Source: Bacteroidales bacterium
Lineage (GTDB): Bacteria; Bacteroidota; Bacteroidia; Bacteroidales; ML635J-15
Direction of reading: 5' to 3'
NCBI GenBank assembly: GCA_031275085.1
Contig: JAISPG010000014.1
Location: 1 to 36,147, forward strand
Length of the DNA stretch: 36,147 nt
In this document: positions 1 to 8,284 of the stretch, piece after piece
Numbering within the stretch: the stretch's first letter is position 1
How the letters are laid out: every line of letters begins with the position of its first letter
Position numbers and translations under genes: made by a program
The notes under the pieces: model-generated
Seen by the model: the letters and a program-made list of their open reading frames with translations, nothing else
Database searches by the model: none
What the model was told of the DNA's origin: nothing

Positions 1-145
1 AGTATTAAATGATCTACATCATGCTTGTTTATTATGCTACGTAGTAAAATTGATATAGTGTATTTTTATATTGAATTCTTAAAAATGAGATATTTGAAAA
101 ATATGGCTGATAATATTTAGAAAATAGCTTGTATTGTTGTTAATA

Positions 146-165
146 TAACCTGAATTCGGTTTAAG
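146..165 (+). repeat. Left terminal inverted repeat of the IS982 element
   Basis: Pairs with 1161-1180 at 18 of 20 positions. The transposase stop codon (161-163) lies inside this repeat, as is common in compact insertion sequences. Confidence 0.85.
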
Positions 166-1075
166 CACTTCTTAAAAAAAGTTGTTGTTCATAAACATGC
201 TTAATGTTCAGAGCTGGTTTCTTAGGGAAAAAGCAATATGCAGTTAAAGCAGATAAAATATTCATAATGAAGTTGTTTATCCCTCTGTGTCTTGAATGTT
301 CAATTTGGCAATGATTTTTTAATTCATCATTTATAGTTTCAATAATAGCCCGCTTTCTAAGAATAATTTTATCTCTTAAACTCATGATATGTCCTTTCAT
401 ATTTTTACGCAGTTTAGTAAATAATTGTATTCCATCTTCAAAAAGCATCTGCCATAGAGCCTGTCCAATGTAACCTTTATCAGCAAATAGTTTTCCAAAT
501 AATTGTTTGCATAATAACTTAATGTGTTTAGGATTACGATCATCAACATTTGCTTTGGTCAAATAAAATGATAACAATTCTCCCTTTTCATTGCATACTA
601 AATGGAGTTTAAATCCATAGAACCATCCCATCGAAGATTTACCTCTTTCTGCTAAACCTTTAAATGTCTTATGATTATGAATGCGTTGATTACGACAGAC
701 TCTTAATGCTGTAGAATCAATAAAACTAATTCCGGTACATTTTCCCAAACATTTTTCTTTAAGAAATAAACTCAATATGACAAAATATCTGGATTGTATT
801 TCTACAAAACGATTATATGACAATGTTTTAGGAAACAAATCGTTCCAATATCCCTGAACAACCTGCTGATAATAATGTTTAAATGTTTTATGAGCTCCTA
901 AATGAAAACATATCAAAATTGTGAGTATTTCTGATGTTGACATTATTCCATTACGCTGACGAAATTTTGGACTTTGAGAAGATAAACGTTTTATTTCTTT
1001 TATTTGAAAATCAAATTCTTTACAAAAATCATCGACTTTACAGAAAATTTTTATAATTTCGTCTTTATTAAACAT
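161..1075 (-). CDS. IS982-family transposase
   Basis: DDE transposase that catalyses cut-and-paste or copy movement of the surrounding element. Visible acidic catalytic positions are the D of FIDSTALRV, the D of FADKGYIGQ and the E of KRAIIETINDELKN, spaced as in IS982 transposases. The N-terminal part (FKHYYQQVVQGYWNDLFP, then LSYNRFVEIQSR) is also typical of this family. I chose the ATG at 1075 (protein starting MFNKDEI, 304 residues). The frame stays open to 1144, but the extra 23 residues do not look like family sequence, and 304 residues is near the family norm of about 300. No frameshift or internal stop is seen, so the gene is probably functional. Its 3' end overlaps the left inverted repeat. 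Confidence 0.9.
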   Translation of the reverse strand: MFNKDEIIKIFCKVDDFCKEFDFQIKEIKRLSSQSPKFRQRNGIMSTSEILTILICFHLGAHKTFKHYYQQVVQGYWNDLFPKTLSYNRFVEIQSRYFVILSLFLKEKCLGKCTGISFIDSTALRVCRNQRIHNHKTFKGLAERGKSSMGWFYGFKLHLVCNEKGELLSFYLTKANVDDRNPKHIKLLCKQLFGKLFADKGYIGQALWQMLFEDGIQLFTKLRKNMKGHIMSLRDKIILRKRAIIETINDELKNHCQIEHSRHRGINNFIMNILSALTAYCFFPKKPALNIKHVYEQQLFLRSA

Positions 1076-1160
1076 AGGCAAAGGTTTAGTTAAATATTTG
1101 TATTTCAACACTATAAATATACTAACTTTTGCCTTTATTTGCAAGTTTTCAATGAGTTTT

Positions 1161-1180
1161 CTTATCCCGAATTCAGGTTA
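1161..1180 (-). repeat. Right terminal inverted repeat of the IS982 element
   Basis: Inverted match to 146-165. The first 14 bases are identical, followed by two mismatches and four matches. Confidence 0.85.
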
Positions 1181-1213
1181 TTTTAAGATTTTTAACATTT
1201 AGCAAACTAGCTT

Positions 1214-2359
1214 TTAAATCCTGGCTTTTTTTGAGAATTCTATTATTGAATCTATACCTGCATTAAGTTCTGCACTATCTCTCGCAATATTAATTCTTAT
1301 ATAATTATTCCATTCGTCGCCGAAATGAACTCCGGGAATTATTGCTGTTCTTGCATTATCGTATAATTCTATTCCGAATTGCAGGCTATCATTTATATGT
1401 TCCGGCAACTCAGCCCATATAAAATATCCTCCGTCAATTTTCGGACACCGGAAATTATTTATGTTCAGTTTTTCAGATGCTGAAATTAAATTTTCCGTAG
1501 TTTGTTCCCGTAAGTATTCTTCATATTTTTTTGCCTCCGGAGTATTCAAAAATAAAGCCAATGCCTGCTGAAAAGGAGCTGCTGAAGATAATCCTATATA
1601 ATCGTGTATATAACTTATTTCTTTAAAGTGTTTTTCATGCATAAACATATAGCCGACACGCCAGCCGGTAACTGAAAATCTCTTTGAAAAGCTGTTAATA
1701 TAAAAAACATTTGGAGTTATTGCTCCTGTAGGGTGATACGGTTTTTCCCCATTAAAATACAAACTGCTGTAAACAGCATCTATTATCAGATAAGCATTGT
1801 TTCGTTCAACCAAATCTTTTAAAAATTCAATATGTTCTTTTGATAAAGTTTTGCCATATGGATTTCCGGGTGATGCAACAAATAACAGTTTTATGTTATT
1901 ATTAACAAAAAACTTTTCAAATTCCGATTTATCAAACAGATTTTCATCATTTACCGGATATGAGAAAAATTCGTTACCAAATATTTTCGGTAAATGAATA
2001 TATGATTCATATGCCGGAGAAAAGCTCAGGACTTTTAATTTGCCTTTTAGTTTTCGCTCCAGATATGTATATATTAATGATATTGCTTCTGTTGCCCCTG
2101 AAGTTATAAAAATCCGGGTTGATTCTTCTTTTTCAGGGTACATGTTTTCTATAGCTTTCAACAGATTATTATTTCCCGTTCCCGGGGCATATTGGTGATA
2201 GTTTTCAAACCTTATTTCAGACAAGATATCCAGTAATTTTACAGGAGGCGTAAAACCAGGAATCCCCTGAGCAAGATTTAACCCTCCATGCAATTTTACT
2301 TTATTACTGAAATAACTTATTAATGAACCGCTTATTTCCACAGTTGAATTATTTTTCAT
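1214..2359 (-). CDS. PLP-dependent aminotransferase, class I/II
   Basis: Fold-type I aminotransferase of 381 residues that would move an amino group between an amino acid and a 2-oxo acid in the cytoplasm. Expected positions are present: substrate-loop GIPGF near residue 32, N166 in SPGNPYG, D194 and Y197 in IDAVYSS, Schiff-base lysine K226 in SFSKRFSVTGWRVGY, and a C-terminal arginine in RINIARDS. The overall look is of the MalY/kynurenine/aspartate aminotransferase subgroup; the true substrate cannot be told from sequence. It starts 19 bp after the recovered end of the upstream acyltransferase frame, so the two are probably co-transcribed. If so, an amino-acid substrate linked to aminolipid synthesis is possible, but that is inference. 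Confidence 0.88.
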   Translation of the reverse strand: MKNNSTVEISGSLISYFSNKVKLHGGLNLAQGIPGFTPPVKLLDILSEIRFENYHQYAPGTGNNNLLKAIENMYPEKEESTRIFITSGATEAISLIYTYLERKLKGKLKVLSFSPAYESYIHLPKIFGNEFFSYPVNDENLFDKSEFEKFFVNNNIKLLFVASPGNPYGKTLSKEHIEFLKDLVERNNAYLIIDAVYSSLYFNGEKPYHPTGAITPNVFYINSFSKRFSVTGWRVGYMFMHEKHFKEISYIHDYIGLSSAAPFQQALALFLNTPEAKKYEEYLREQTTENLISASEKLNINNFRCPKIDGGYFIWAELPEHINDSLQFGIELYDNARTAIIPGVHFGDEWNNYIRINIARDSAELNAGIDSIIEFSKKARI

Positions 2360-2378
2360 GACTTTTAATAATTGATTA

Positions 2379-2519
2379 TTACTTATTATCTTCGGACATA
2401 CTGCTTATATCAAGCATTACCAATCCATCTATAGCATAATTGGAATCAGGATCGACATTAAAACCTAATATTTTTCCTACAAGCGAAAGGTATTTTTTTA
2501 TGAATATAGGCATTCGCAT
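2379..2519 (-). pseudogene. Out-of-frame C-terminal tail of the upstream acyltransferase
   Basis: These 46 codons begin with ATG at 2519, overlap the end of the acyltransferase ORF in another frame, and read MRMPIFIKKYLSLVGKI then LGFNVDPDSNYAIDGLVMLD. From memory of the family, Bacteroidota two-domain acyltransferases normally end in such a segment (an NGMRMP-type motif, then a GFNVDP...DGL motif). The upstream frame reads ...KDIDIN and should continue G-MRMP, but only two bases (2520-2521) separate the AAC codon from ATG instead of three. A 1-base deletion is the simplest explanation. Either the gene is a real frameshift mutant or the base was lost in sequencing. Repaired, the protein would be about 573 residues. 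Confidence 0.75.
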
Positions 2520-4099
2520 CTGTTAATATCTATATCTTTTATGAGTCTGTCTATCGAATTCAAATCTTTTCCGAATTCCCTGAGTAAAATATCGTGATGT
2601 TCGTTCACTTCATAATTGAAAGAAATCCGGCATTCAACATATTCAGAAAATTCTTTCCAGGTGTAATTACGTTTAAGATATTCTACGATCAATATTTTTG
2701 CATGTTTAGAATAGAAACTTGAAATACTTGCCGGACCGATTAAATATTTATATTCAGGATATTTTTGAGTAACAAAATAAATTCCTTTCCACAATAAAAA
2801 CAATGGTAATGTTTTTTTCTGGTATTCCGAAACAATGAATGAACGTCCCATTTCCATAGAAACATTCATATAAGGATCAAACTGTTTATCAAATTTAAAC
2901 AGGCTGTTCAGATAAAATCCTTCAATTCCTTTTTTATTTATAATTTCTCTTCCAAGAGCTATTCTGTAAGCTCCAACAATTGAATTACCTTTTTCATCCC
3001 AAAGGAACAAATGATTATAATAAGTATCGTAATTATCTGAATCTTGTTTTTTACCGGCTCCCTCTCCTATTTCCCTGAAAGTTACCTCCCGTAAACGTGA
3101 AATTTCCCTGAAAATATTAGGAATATCCTGTTGTTTCGAAAAGAAACACAAATAATTTTCAACTTTAAACAGAAAATCCGTTGATTTTATTTTTTCAATT
3201 TCATTTTGCAGTAACTCCAAAGGTGTTTGTTCAATAATGGCTTCATAACCACTGTATTCTCCCAGTATTTTCTCAAAACTGTAAACATTGTTTTCAAGGC
3301 AATATGTTTTTGCTTTCAAAACTTTTGATAATACCTCAATATTATCAATATTCTGAATAAGTTTTGGAGTCATCGGACCGCTAAAACGTATAAAAATATC
3401 ACTGTTCTTTTTCTGAGCAAACTCCTTTGGCAGCCTCAAAGTTCTAAATACAGGGTTTATTCTTCCTGCCAAATGAAAAATATGACTATTCTGGCCTTCT
3501 ATAAAACATGATATTACCGGGACATTGGCTTTTTTTATAAATTTAATTATATTCAACTGCCATTCCCTGTCTTCAACATATTTTGATTTTCCATACTTTG
3601 TCGAAACTTCACCTGCAGGCAATATACATAAGCTTTTGCCATCCTGTATGTGTTTATGCATTTCTTTTATTCCTGCAACATTAGAAAATAATTTCCTGCC
3701 GTTTTCAAAAGGATTGACATTTATTAAATATGGCTGTAACGGCTCTATTTTTGATAAAAAAAAGTTTACAAGAAATTTTGCGTCGGGTCTTACCTTTAAT
3801 AATATTTTTATAATTGATAATCCGTCCCACCCTCCAAACGGGTGATTACACAAAAATATCACAGATCCGGATTCAGGAATTAATGCCAGGTCTTTTTCCG
3901 GAATTACAATTTTGTTATTATTAAGTTCTAATGCATTCTCGATAAAATGGTCAACATCCGAATTATAAACCGCCTTATAAATATCATTAATTTTATTCAG
4001 CCCCAGTATATTCATTAAACATTTAGCTGTAAACCCTTTAATTTTCAGGATTTTTTGTAACTCTTTCCGGGAAATTAATATATGGCGGTCTTTTTTCAT
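2498..4099 (-). CDS. Two-domain acyltransferase (PlsC-like + GNAT-like), OlsF/GlsF-type, 3' frameshifted
   Basis: The N-terminal half is a lysophospholipid/O-acyltransferase domain: NHPFGGWDG (H86, D92) is the catalytic HX(5)D-type block and LPAGEVST (about 160-167) corresponds to the substrate-binding PEGxxS block. The C-terminal half (about 320-500) resembles the GNAT N-acyltransferase of ornithine and glycine lipid synthesis (REISRLREVTFREIGEGAG, then HLFLWDEKGNSIVGAYRIA). Fused proteins of this layout (OlsF, GlsF) make the diacylated aminolipids common in Bacteroidota membranes, so this is the likely role. As written it ends after 533 residues with an abnormal tail (NRCECLYS); the proper tail lies in the next frame at 2379-2519. 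A PLP aminotransferase follows. A one-mismatch Bacteroidota -7 element sits 25 bp upstream of the start. Confidence 0.82.
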   Translation of the reverse strand: MKKDRHILISRKELQKILKIKGFTAKCLMNILGLNKINDIYKAVYNSDVDHFIENALELNNNKIVIPEKDLALIPESGSVIFLCNHPFGGWDGLSIIKILLKVRPDAKFLVNFFLSKIEPLQPYLINVNPFENGRKLFSNVAGIKEMHKHIQDGKSLCILPAGEVSTKYGKSKYVEDREWQLNIIKFIKKANVPVISCFIEGQNSHIFHLAGRINPVFRTLRLPKEFAQKKNSDIFIRFSGPMTPKLIQNIDNIEVLSKVLKAKTYCLENNVYSFEKILGEYSGYEAIIEQTPLELLQNEIEKIKSTDFLFKVENYLCFFSKQQDIPNIFREISRLREVTFREIGEGAGKKQDSDNYDTYYNHLFLWDEKGNSIVGAYRIALGREIINKKGIEGFYLNSLFKFDKQFDPYMNVSMEMGRSFIVSEYQKKTLPLFLLWKGIYFVTQKYPEYKYLIGPASISSFYSKHAKILIVEYLKRNYTWKEFSEYVECRISFNYEVNEHHDILLREFGKDLNSIDRLIKDIDINRCECLYS

Positions 4100-4123
4100 C
4101 CTGCATTATCTTTATGCAAGATA

Positions 4124-4131
4124 CAAATATG
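4124..4131 (-). promoter_or_regulatory. Possible -7 promoter element for the acyltransferase operon
   Basis: On the minus strand this reads CATATTTG, one mismatch from the Bacteroidota -7 consensus TAnnTTTG, and would start transcription roughly 18 bp before the ATG at 4099. No -33 TTTG is seen, so support is weak. Confidence 0.3.
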
Positions 4132-4189
4132 ATAATTTTTTTTAATATAAGATGTGCTATATTTTAATAATATCATTTTTAATCAGGAA

Positions 4190-4792
4190 TTATTCATTCA
4201 TATTTTCATCGTCTATTAATTGTAGACCTTCGATAAGCCTGTTCATTACAAGACTTTTAATATTCTCTGTTTTAAAACTTTCCCAATCACTAAAATGTTC
4301 CGAATTTCCTATGATACTCTTAAAGTCATTTACAGAATTATCATGGCTTAATGCATCTTCTAACTGTTCCGACAATTCATCATCATCCAGTTGAAAAATA
4401 TATTTTTCCATTATTTCGTACTGTTCATTATTAGTAAGAGGTGGAAATTCTATATAAGAATCCCTGTCTTTATATGCCATATCAAAATCATCCAGACGAT
4501 CTTCATTCTGCTCTGCAAATTCATCCATATTAAATACTGTATTATCATATGCCTGTTCCAGTTCCATGGTATCTGGATTAAAATAACTGATAACCCCGGC
4601 ATCCATGGCGCTTAATATCTGTGAAACCGTATCGGTATATTTTTCCATTAATATTTCTTCATTCTTATTCCCTGCATGGTTTAATATAATGGTTTCAATA
4701 TAATCTGAAACTTTTATCAACTTATCTTTGTCATTACTTATACTACTGAGTAATTCCATTATATTACTTAATAATTCAGATGTTGTTTTCAT
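4190..4792 (-). CDS. UPF0158 family protein
   Basis: A 200-residue acidic, soluble protein. Its central and C-terminal part (residues about 90-195) fits the UPF0158 family: an acidic stretch, PPLTNNEQYEIMEKYIFQ, then LDDDELSEQLEDAL, then FKSIIGNSEHFSDWESFKTENIKS. The family is widespread but has no assigned function. The N-terminal 50 residues look helical and have no signal peptide or membrane segment. The gene lies 90 bp upstream of the acyltransferase start on the same strand; whether it shares that transcript is unclear. Confidence 0.75.
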   Translation of the reverse strand: MKTTSELLSNIMELLSSISNDKDKLIKVSDYIETIILNHAGNKNEEILMEKYTDTVSQILSAMDAGVISYFNPDTMELEQAYDNTVFNMDEFAEQNEDRLDDFDMAYKDRDSYIEFPPLTNNEQYEIMEKYIFQLDDDELSEQLEDALSHDNSVNDFKSIIGNSEHFSDWESFKTENIKSLVMNRLIEGLQLIDDENMNE

Positions 4793-5006
4793 AAGTATAA
4801 AATTTAATTTTATAATATTAAACAGAAATAGTAATGGTTTTGTTAAAAAACTTAAAGTAAAAGTTTATTGCATGGCCTGATAGTTATTCATTAATTTTGC
4901 CTTCGATGTAGCACCTGTTTAAAAACTTCCTGCTAAACACTTAAAATTAAGATGAATTTAGTTTTTCAATACCCTTATAAAGCGCATTATTAAGATATAA
5001 TTTTGA

Positions 5007-5195
5007 AATAAAATTATTTCACTAAGAGGACTAATTTACAGAAAGGTATCCCCAGTTGATGACGGTTTGTTTAATGTTTTACAGGTGAAGATATTCAAAA
5101 TTCTTGCTGAAAAATACCGGGAAACAGAAGACGAAGATTTACAATTAAGATTCAAATTGATTTATGTTATTTACATCCTCAATCTAAAATACTAA
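5007..5195 (+). pseudogene. Possible transposase C-terminal remnant
   Basis: A 62-codon open frame without a good start, ending at TAA 5195. It reads RKVSPVDDGLFNVLQVKIFK, then ILAEKYRE...EDLQLRFKLIYVIYILNLKY. The ending resembles the C-terminal pattern of IS5-type transposases (ILAE.YRNRRKRFGLRFNLI.GI.N.EL) but with the central arginines lost. No N-terminal or catalytic part remains nearby. The similarity is weak, and the frame could be chance. Confidence 0.3.
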
Positions 5196-5224
5196 TCATG
5201 TTCCGAAGATATATAATATAAAAA

Positions 5225-5258
5225 TAAGGGCGCAAAAAAAATCATGTGCGCCCTTATC
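5225..5258 (-). terminator. Rho-independent terminator after the PI-PLC gene
   Basis: A perfect 11-bp stem (ATAAGGGCGCA / TGCGCCCTTAT) with a 12-base A-rich loop, followed on the minus strand by a run of T (ATTTTTA). It lies 20 bp beyond the stop of the gene at 5278-6675 and probably ends the whole fimbria-like transcript. Confidence 0.85.
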
Positions 5259-5277
5259 GAAAATATTTACTTTAATT

Positions 5278-6675
5278 TTAAAAATTTGAATTAATAAGAT
5301 ACTCGGTTATTCTATTGTCAATTTTTCCATCTTCATTGTTATAAAAATCAAGAAGAACAACTCCCCAACGATTTTTTCCCTGATTTTTCTCAAGAAATCC
5401 TATTAATGCCGGATTCATTTTAGGATCTACTGTTCCTACTCCTCCTCCCCACGCATATTGATATGGAGTATGTCCTCCTGCTGAAATACTATTATAAGTC
5501 ATATAAAATATACCATCGGAAGAGTTAGCTTTTGCTCTTTTTAAGTTGCTTTCAACAGCATCATACTTTTTAGGGGTATTATGCTCATTATATTGATCTT
5601 CAATGTAGAATTGTTGTCTGCCGAATTCAGTTGTCAGCGAAAATGTTTTATTATCACCCCATCCTTTTTGCAGGTCAATTCCCATACTGCTTCTTTGATT
5701 ACTTTCAAATCGCCTGAATAAAATAATTTTACCGCGGGCAGCTTTTAATGTAGGAATATTTGTGTCTAAATAAAACAGATCTTTATTTTCAGATTTATCC
5801 AAATAAATATTAAAGCCCTCTTCTACAGTTCGCCCAAACTCCAGTCCGTCATTCGCATCATTCATTAACATACAAATGGTTTCGCTTGGATTATTTTTTA
5901 GAAAATTGCGACACCACTTTAAAACTTTACCAAAAGTAATCCAGCAGTCCACAACTCCATGTTTCACTTTCAAAGGATCATTTTCATCAACAGGTCCGTT
6001 GATATTTGAAACTCTTATATCTAAAAAACGAATACCGTCATTTAATTGCCGCTCAATGGAAAAATTCTGAGTATGTGCCGGTCCTGAACCGCTATTTTCT
6101 GTACCCGAATCATGTGTGCCGGGTATCGAAAGTTCAGAAAGCGAAGTATCATCAGCAATTTGACTCATCCATTTGGCAAAATCAATTGAATTATCTTCAG
6201 AAACATAAACCGGCGTCTTCATGCTATCCCTATCTTCGTGTGAGAACAAGAATCTGTCGCAAGTAACTCGCCCGGGATCAGTCAACTTACAGTTTTTTCC
6301 ACCAAACCACCAACGTCCATCACCTTCTGCAATAACAATATCGCTAAAAGTATGCGTTCTGCTGTTATTGAACTTCAACGTAAGATCTCCGATAAAAGCA
6401 AAGTTAAGTTTTTTACCCGATCTGTTAAAAGTATTTTGATTGGCAGAAATGGTCTTATCAAACCAGTCTGTTACTTTTGTGGAATCACTTCGTCCTACTT
6501 CAAAAGTAAAGGAAAGGTCCTTTGTATCCATTTTAATTTCCGTACCTGCTTTCACCTTATCTTTGGGGTCCTGTCCGTCAGTTACACATGAACCGGTAAT
6601 TTTGTATAAGCCGTCCTGCAACTTTAAGGCTGGACCTGCATTGCCAAAATACAATTTATTATCTTGATATTTCAT
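5278..6675 (-). CDS. PI-PLC X-domain phospholipase with an unrecognised N-terminal domain
   Basis: A 465-residue protein whose C-terminal two thirds (about 165-460) is a phosphatidylinositol-specific phospholipase C X domain. Catalytic signatures are H188 in SIPGTHDSGT, R216/D219 in GIRFLDIRV and the second histidine H239 in KHGVVDCWITFGKVL. Such enzymes cleave phosphatidylinositol or GPI-type lipids. The first 150 residues form a separate domain rich in beta-like sequence (GLYKITGSC; GDGRWWFGGKNCKL) that I do not recognise; a lipid- or carbohydrate-binding role is only a guess. The start is firm because AGGAG lies 9 bp before ATG 6675. Oddly, there is no signal peptide or lipobox, although bacterial PI-PLCs usually act outside the cell. 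It lies 60 bp downstream of the second fimbria-type lipoprotein and ahead of a strong terminator, so it is likely the last gene of that operon. Confidence 0.85.
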   Translation of the reverse strand: MKYQDNKLYFGNAGPALKLQDGLYKITGSCVTDGQDPKDKVKAGTEIKMDTKDLSFTFEVGRSDSTKVTDWFDKTISANQNTFNRSGKKLNFAFIGDLTLKFNNSRTHTFSDIVIAEGDGRWWFGGKNCKLTDPGRVTCDRFLFSHEDRDSMKTPVYVSEDNSIDFAKWMSQIADDTSLSELSIPGTHDSGTENSGSGPAHTQNFSIERQLNDGIRFLDIRVSNINGPVDENDPLKVKHGVVDCWITFGKVLKWCRNFLKNNPSETICMLMNDANDGLEFGRTVEEGFNIYLDKSENKDLFYLDTNIPTLKAARGKIILFRRFESNQRSSMGIDLQKGWGDNKTFSLTTEFGRQQFYIEDQYNEHNTPKKYDAVESNLKRAKANSSDGIFYMTYNSISAGGHTPYQYAWGGGVGTVDPKMNPALIGFLEKNQGKNRWGVVLLDFYNNEDGKIDNRITEYLINSNF

Positions 6676-6684
6676 AACAAAAAT

Positions 6685-6689
6685 CTCCT
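6685..6689 (-). promoter_or_regulatory. Strong Shine-Dalgarno site of the PI-PLC gene
   Basis: AGGAG on the minus strand, nine bases before the ATG at 6675. Strong Shine-Dalgarno sites are uncommon in Bacteroidota. This one fixes the start codon and with it the absence of a signal peptide. Confidence 0.6.
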
Positions 6690-6735
6690 ATTTTTTTAAT
6701 AATTATATTGTTTTTATATTTCTTCATAACATATG

Positions 6736-8235
6736 TTAAAAGGTCATCATGGCCCGAGCGGAAAATCCATCTACTATTTTCATAGCATTTAGTATTCCAT
6801 ACGAGTAGTCCAGATAATATGCAGTGTTGAATGTTCTTTCAGTGGATGACCAATAACGACCATCTAAACTTATAATCGTTCCTCCGGCATATGTTAATTT
6901 TGCATTAAAAGCATCAAAGTCTGTATTCCAAGCCGTTTTTAATGCCTCCAATTCGTCCCTGGCAGGCAAATACCAGCCGCTACCTTTGTTGATACACCAT
7001 TCAAAAGCATAATAATATCTCCAATCGGATAAAGAGTTTATTATCGCTGTATTTTCCGCACCATTATCGTTGGAGGTTGCATCAGTAGTGACACCACTCA
7101 GCCGATACCATTCCAGGTTATCGCCTTGGTCAAGACTTATGATCTTGCCGTGTTTGCCTGTTGCGTCTACTTCAAAAACAATTCCCAGGCAAGTTAGCGA
7201 AGGATTATAAGATTCTGAGAACAATCCGCCTTCATAATAATAGGACCCAACAGTTGCTGTAGCACTGAGCTCATAATCAATATCAAACCATACGTCGTCA
7301 ATTTCTACAGACAAGCCAGTAATGCTCGGATCGTTCAATATGCTGCCCGAAATATTAGTACGCTTATTGCGTTCTACAGGCATATTGGCAGGAATGGTGA
7401 ATGTTCCTGCAGTGGTGGTCAGTGTATAATCTATTCGTATTTCTTCCAGTAATTCCTGACCGGTAGCCGGAGCCAGAATGTAGTCGAAGAAAAGATTGGC
7501 ATTTTCGATAGCAGCTGTCGGGAAAGATGCTATGTCACTGACAAATACGGAATAACTGCCATTTATCGTACCGTCAAACACATTAAATCCCGACGGAACA
7601 TCGTAAGTAAGATCCATACTTGTCAATTCTGCCAGTAACGTTGCGTTCTTTTCAATAATATTGATCCGCCCAAAAGGACGTTTCAGGGTTATGTTTCCGG
7701 CATCACCCGGTGTACCGTCAACCTTCGTGAATGAAGATTTTCCGAAGAAGGCATCACGCGAAGCGGTGTTGATCGCATAAGCCGAACCGATAATACTTAT
7801 TGCCTTTAGTCCGTCGATCGCATCGTTGGTAGTATAATACAGGTCGGAGTAATGTCCGTCTGTTTCTGTAGTGCCCTCTGTTACATAGTCTGCCCACAGT
7901 AACGCATCGTAGTCGCCCGCATCCGGCAGGTTGAAATCGAAAGTCACTGTTTGCGAGGCATCTGCAACAAGTTTTTCTTCGCGGTAAGCAACAGCAGCGT
8001 TTTCATCCCATACTTCGAGAATGTAGCGAAGAGAGTAGCCAGACACTTGCAGGTTGCCAGAGGCGCGAGACTGTGTGCTGGATTTTAAAAAGGGTACCAC
8101 TTCATTTTCCATATTGGCACTGAGCGTTACCCGGTTGTTTTCACTGTTTTGCAGGTAAATAGAATCGTCCTTATTGCACGATGTCGCCAATACAATAAAG
8201 GTAAGTAATAAAACTAAGAAATTGTACTTTTTCAT
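6736..8235 (-). CDS. Fimbria-type surface lipoprotein with a DUF1566/Lcl-like C-terminal domain
   Basis: A 499-residue predicted lipoprotein: MKKYNFLVLLLTFIVLATSC gives a lipobox with acylated C20, followed by NKDD. The N-terminal to middle part (about 60-330) resembles DUF6562/fimbrillin-like proteins (RYILEVWDENAAVAYREE, DALLWADYV, LKRPFGRINI, NKRTNISGSIL). The last 160 residues carry an Lcl/DUF1566-like domain: GWYLPARDELEAL near residue 420 and GRYWSSTE near 460. That layout suggests a minor or tip-type adhesin. The frame is open to 8319, but the ATG at 8235 places the signal peptide at the N-terminus, so it is preferred. It lies 49 bp downstream of the other lipoprotein gene in the same operon. 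Confidence 0.8.
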   Translation of the reverse strand: MKKYNFLVLLLTFIVLATSCNKDDSIYLQNSENNRVTLSANMENEVVPFLKSSTQSRASGNLQVSGYSLRYILEVWDENAAVAYREEKLVADASQTVTFDFNLPDAGDYDALLWADYVTEGTTETDGHYSDLYYTTNDAIDGLKAISIIGSAYAINTASRDAFFGKSSFTKVDGTPGDAGNITLKRPFGRINIIEKNATLLAELTSMDLTYDVPSGFNVFDGTINGSYSVFVSDIASFPTAAIENANLFFDYILAPATGQELLEEIRIDYTLTTTAGTFTIPANMPVERNKRTNISGSILNDPSITGLSVEIDDVWFDIDYELSATATVGSYYYEGGLFSESYNPSLTCLGIVFEVDATGKHGKIISLDQGDNLEWYRLSGVTTDATSNDNGAENTAIINSLSDWRYYYAFEWCINKGSGWYLPARDELEALKTAWNTDFDAFNAKLTYAGGTIISLDGRYWSSTERTFNTAYYLDYSYGILNAMKIVDGFSARAMMTF

Positions 8236-8284
8236 TTTTTTATTTTTTAAAATAGTTATAAAATTATAATTGATACTCTGCTTT

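Larger units (their letters stand above)
146..1180 (-). mobile_element. Complete IS982-family insertion sequence
   Basis: An element of about 1.03 kb contains one transposase gene and is bounded by near-perfect terminal inverted repeats. The left end reads TAACCTGAATTCGG then TTTAAG; the inverted right end reads TAACCTGAATTCGG then GATAAG, so 18 of 20 positions match. I could not see a convincing target-site duplication in the flanks. The element ends 33 bp beyond the stop codon of the neighbouring aminotransferase, so it does not break that gene. The intact ORF and matching ends suggest a recent, possibly active copy. Confidence 0.9.
4793..5277. other. Intergenic region without an intact gene
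   Basis: This 485-bp stretch holds a short degenerate frame on the plus strand (5007-5195, listed separately) and a strong terminator hairpin at its right end. Nothing else recognisable was found; the part from 4793 to 5006 is AT-rich with stops in the frames I read. Confidence 0.6.

Noticed and set aside
146..1180. Target-site duplication flanking the IS982 element
   Set aside because: The bases just outside the two ends do not match in any alignment I tried.
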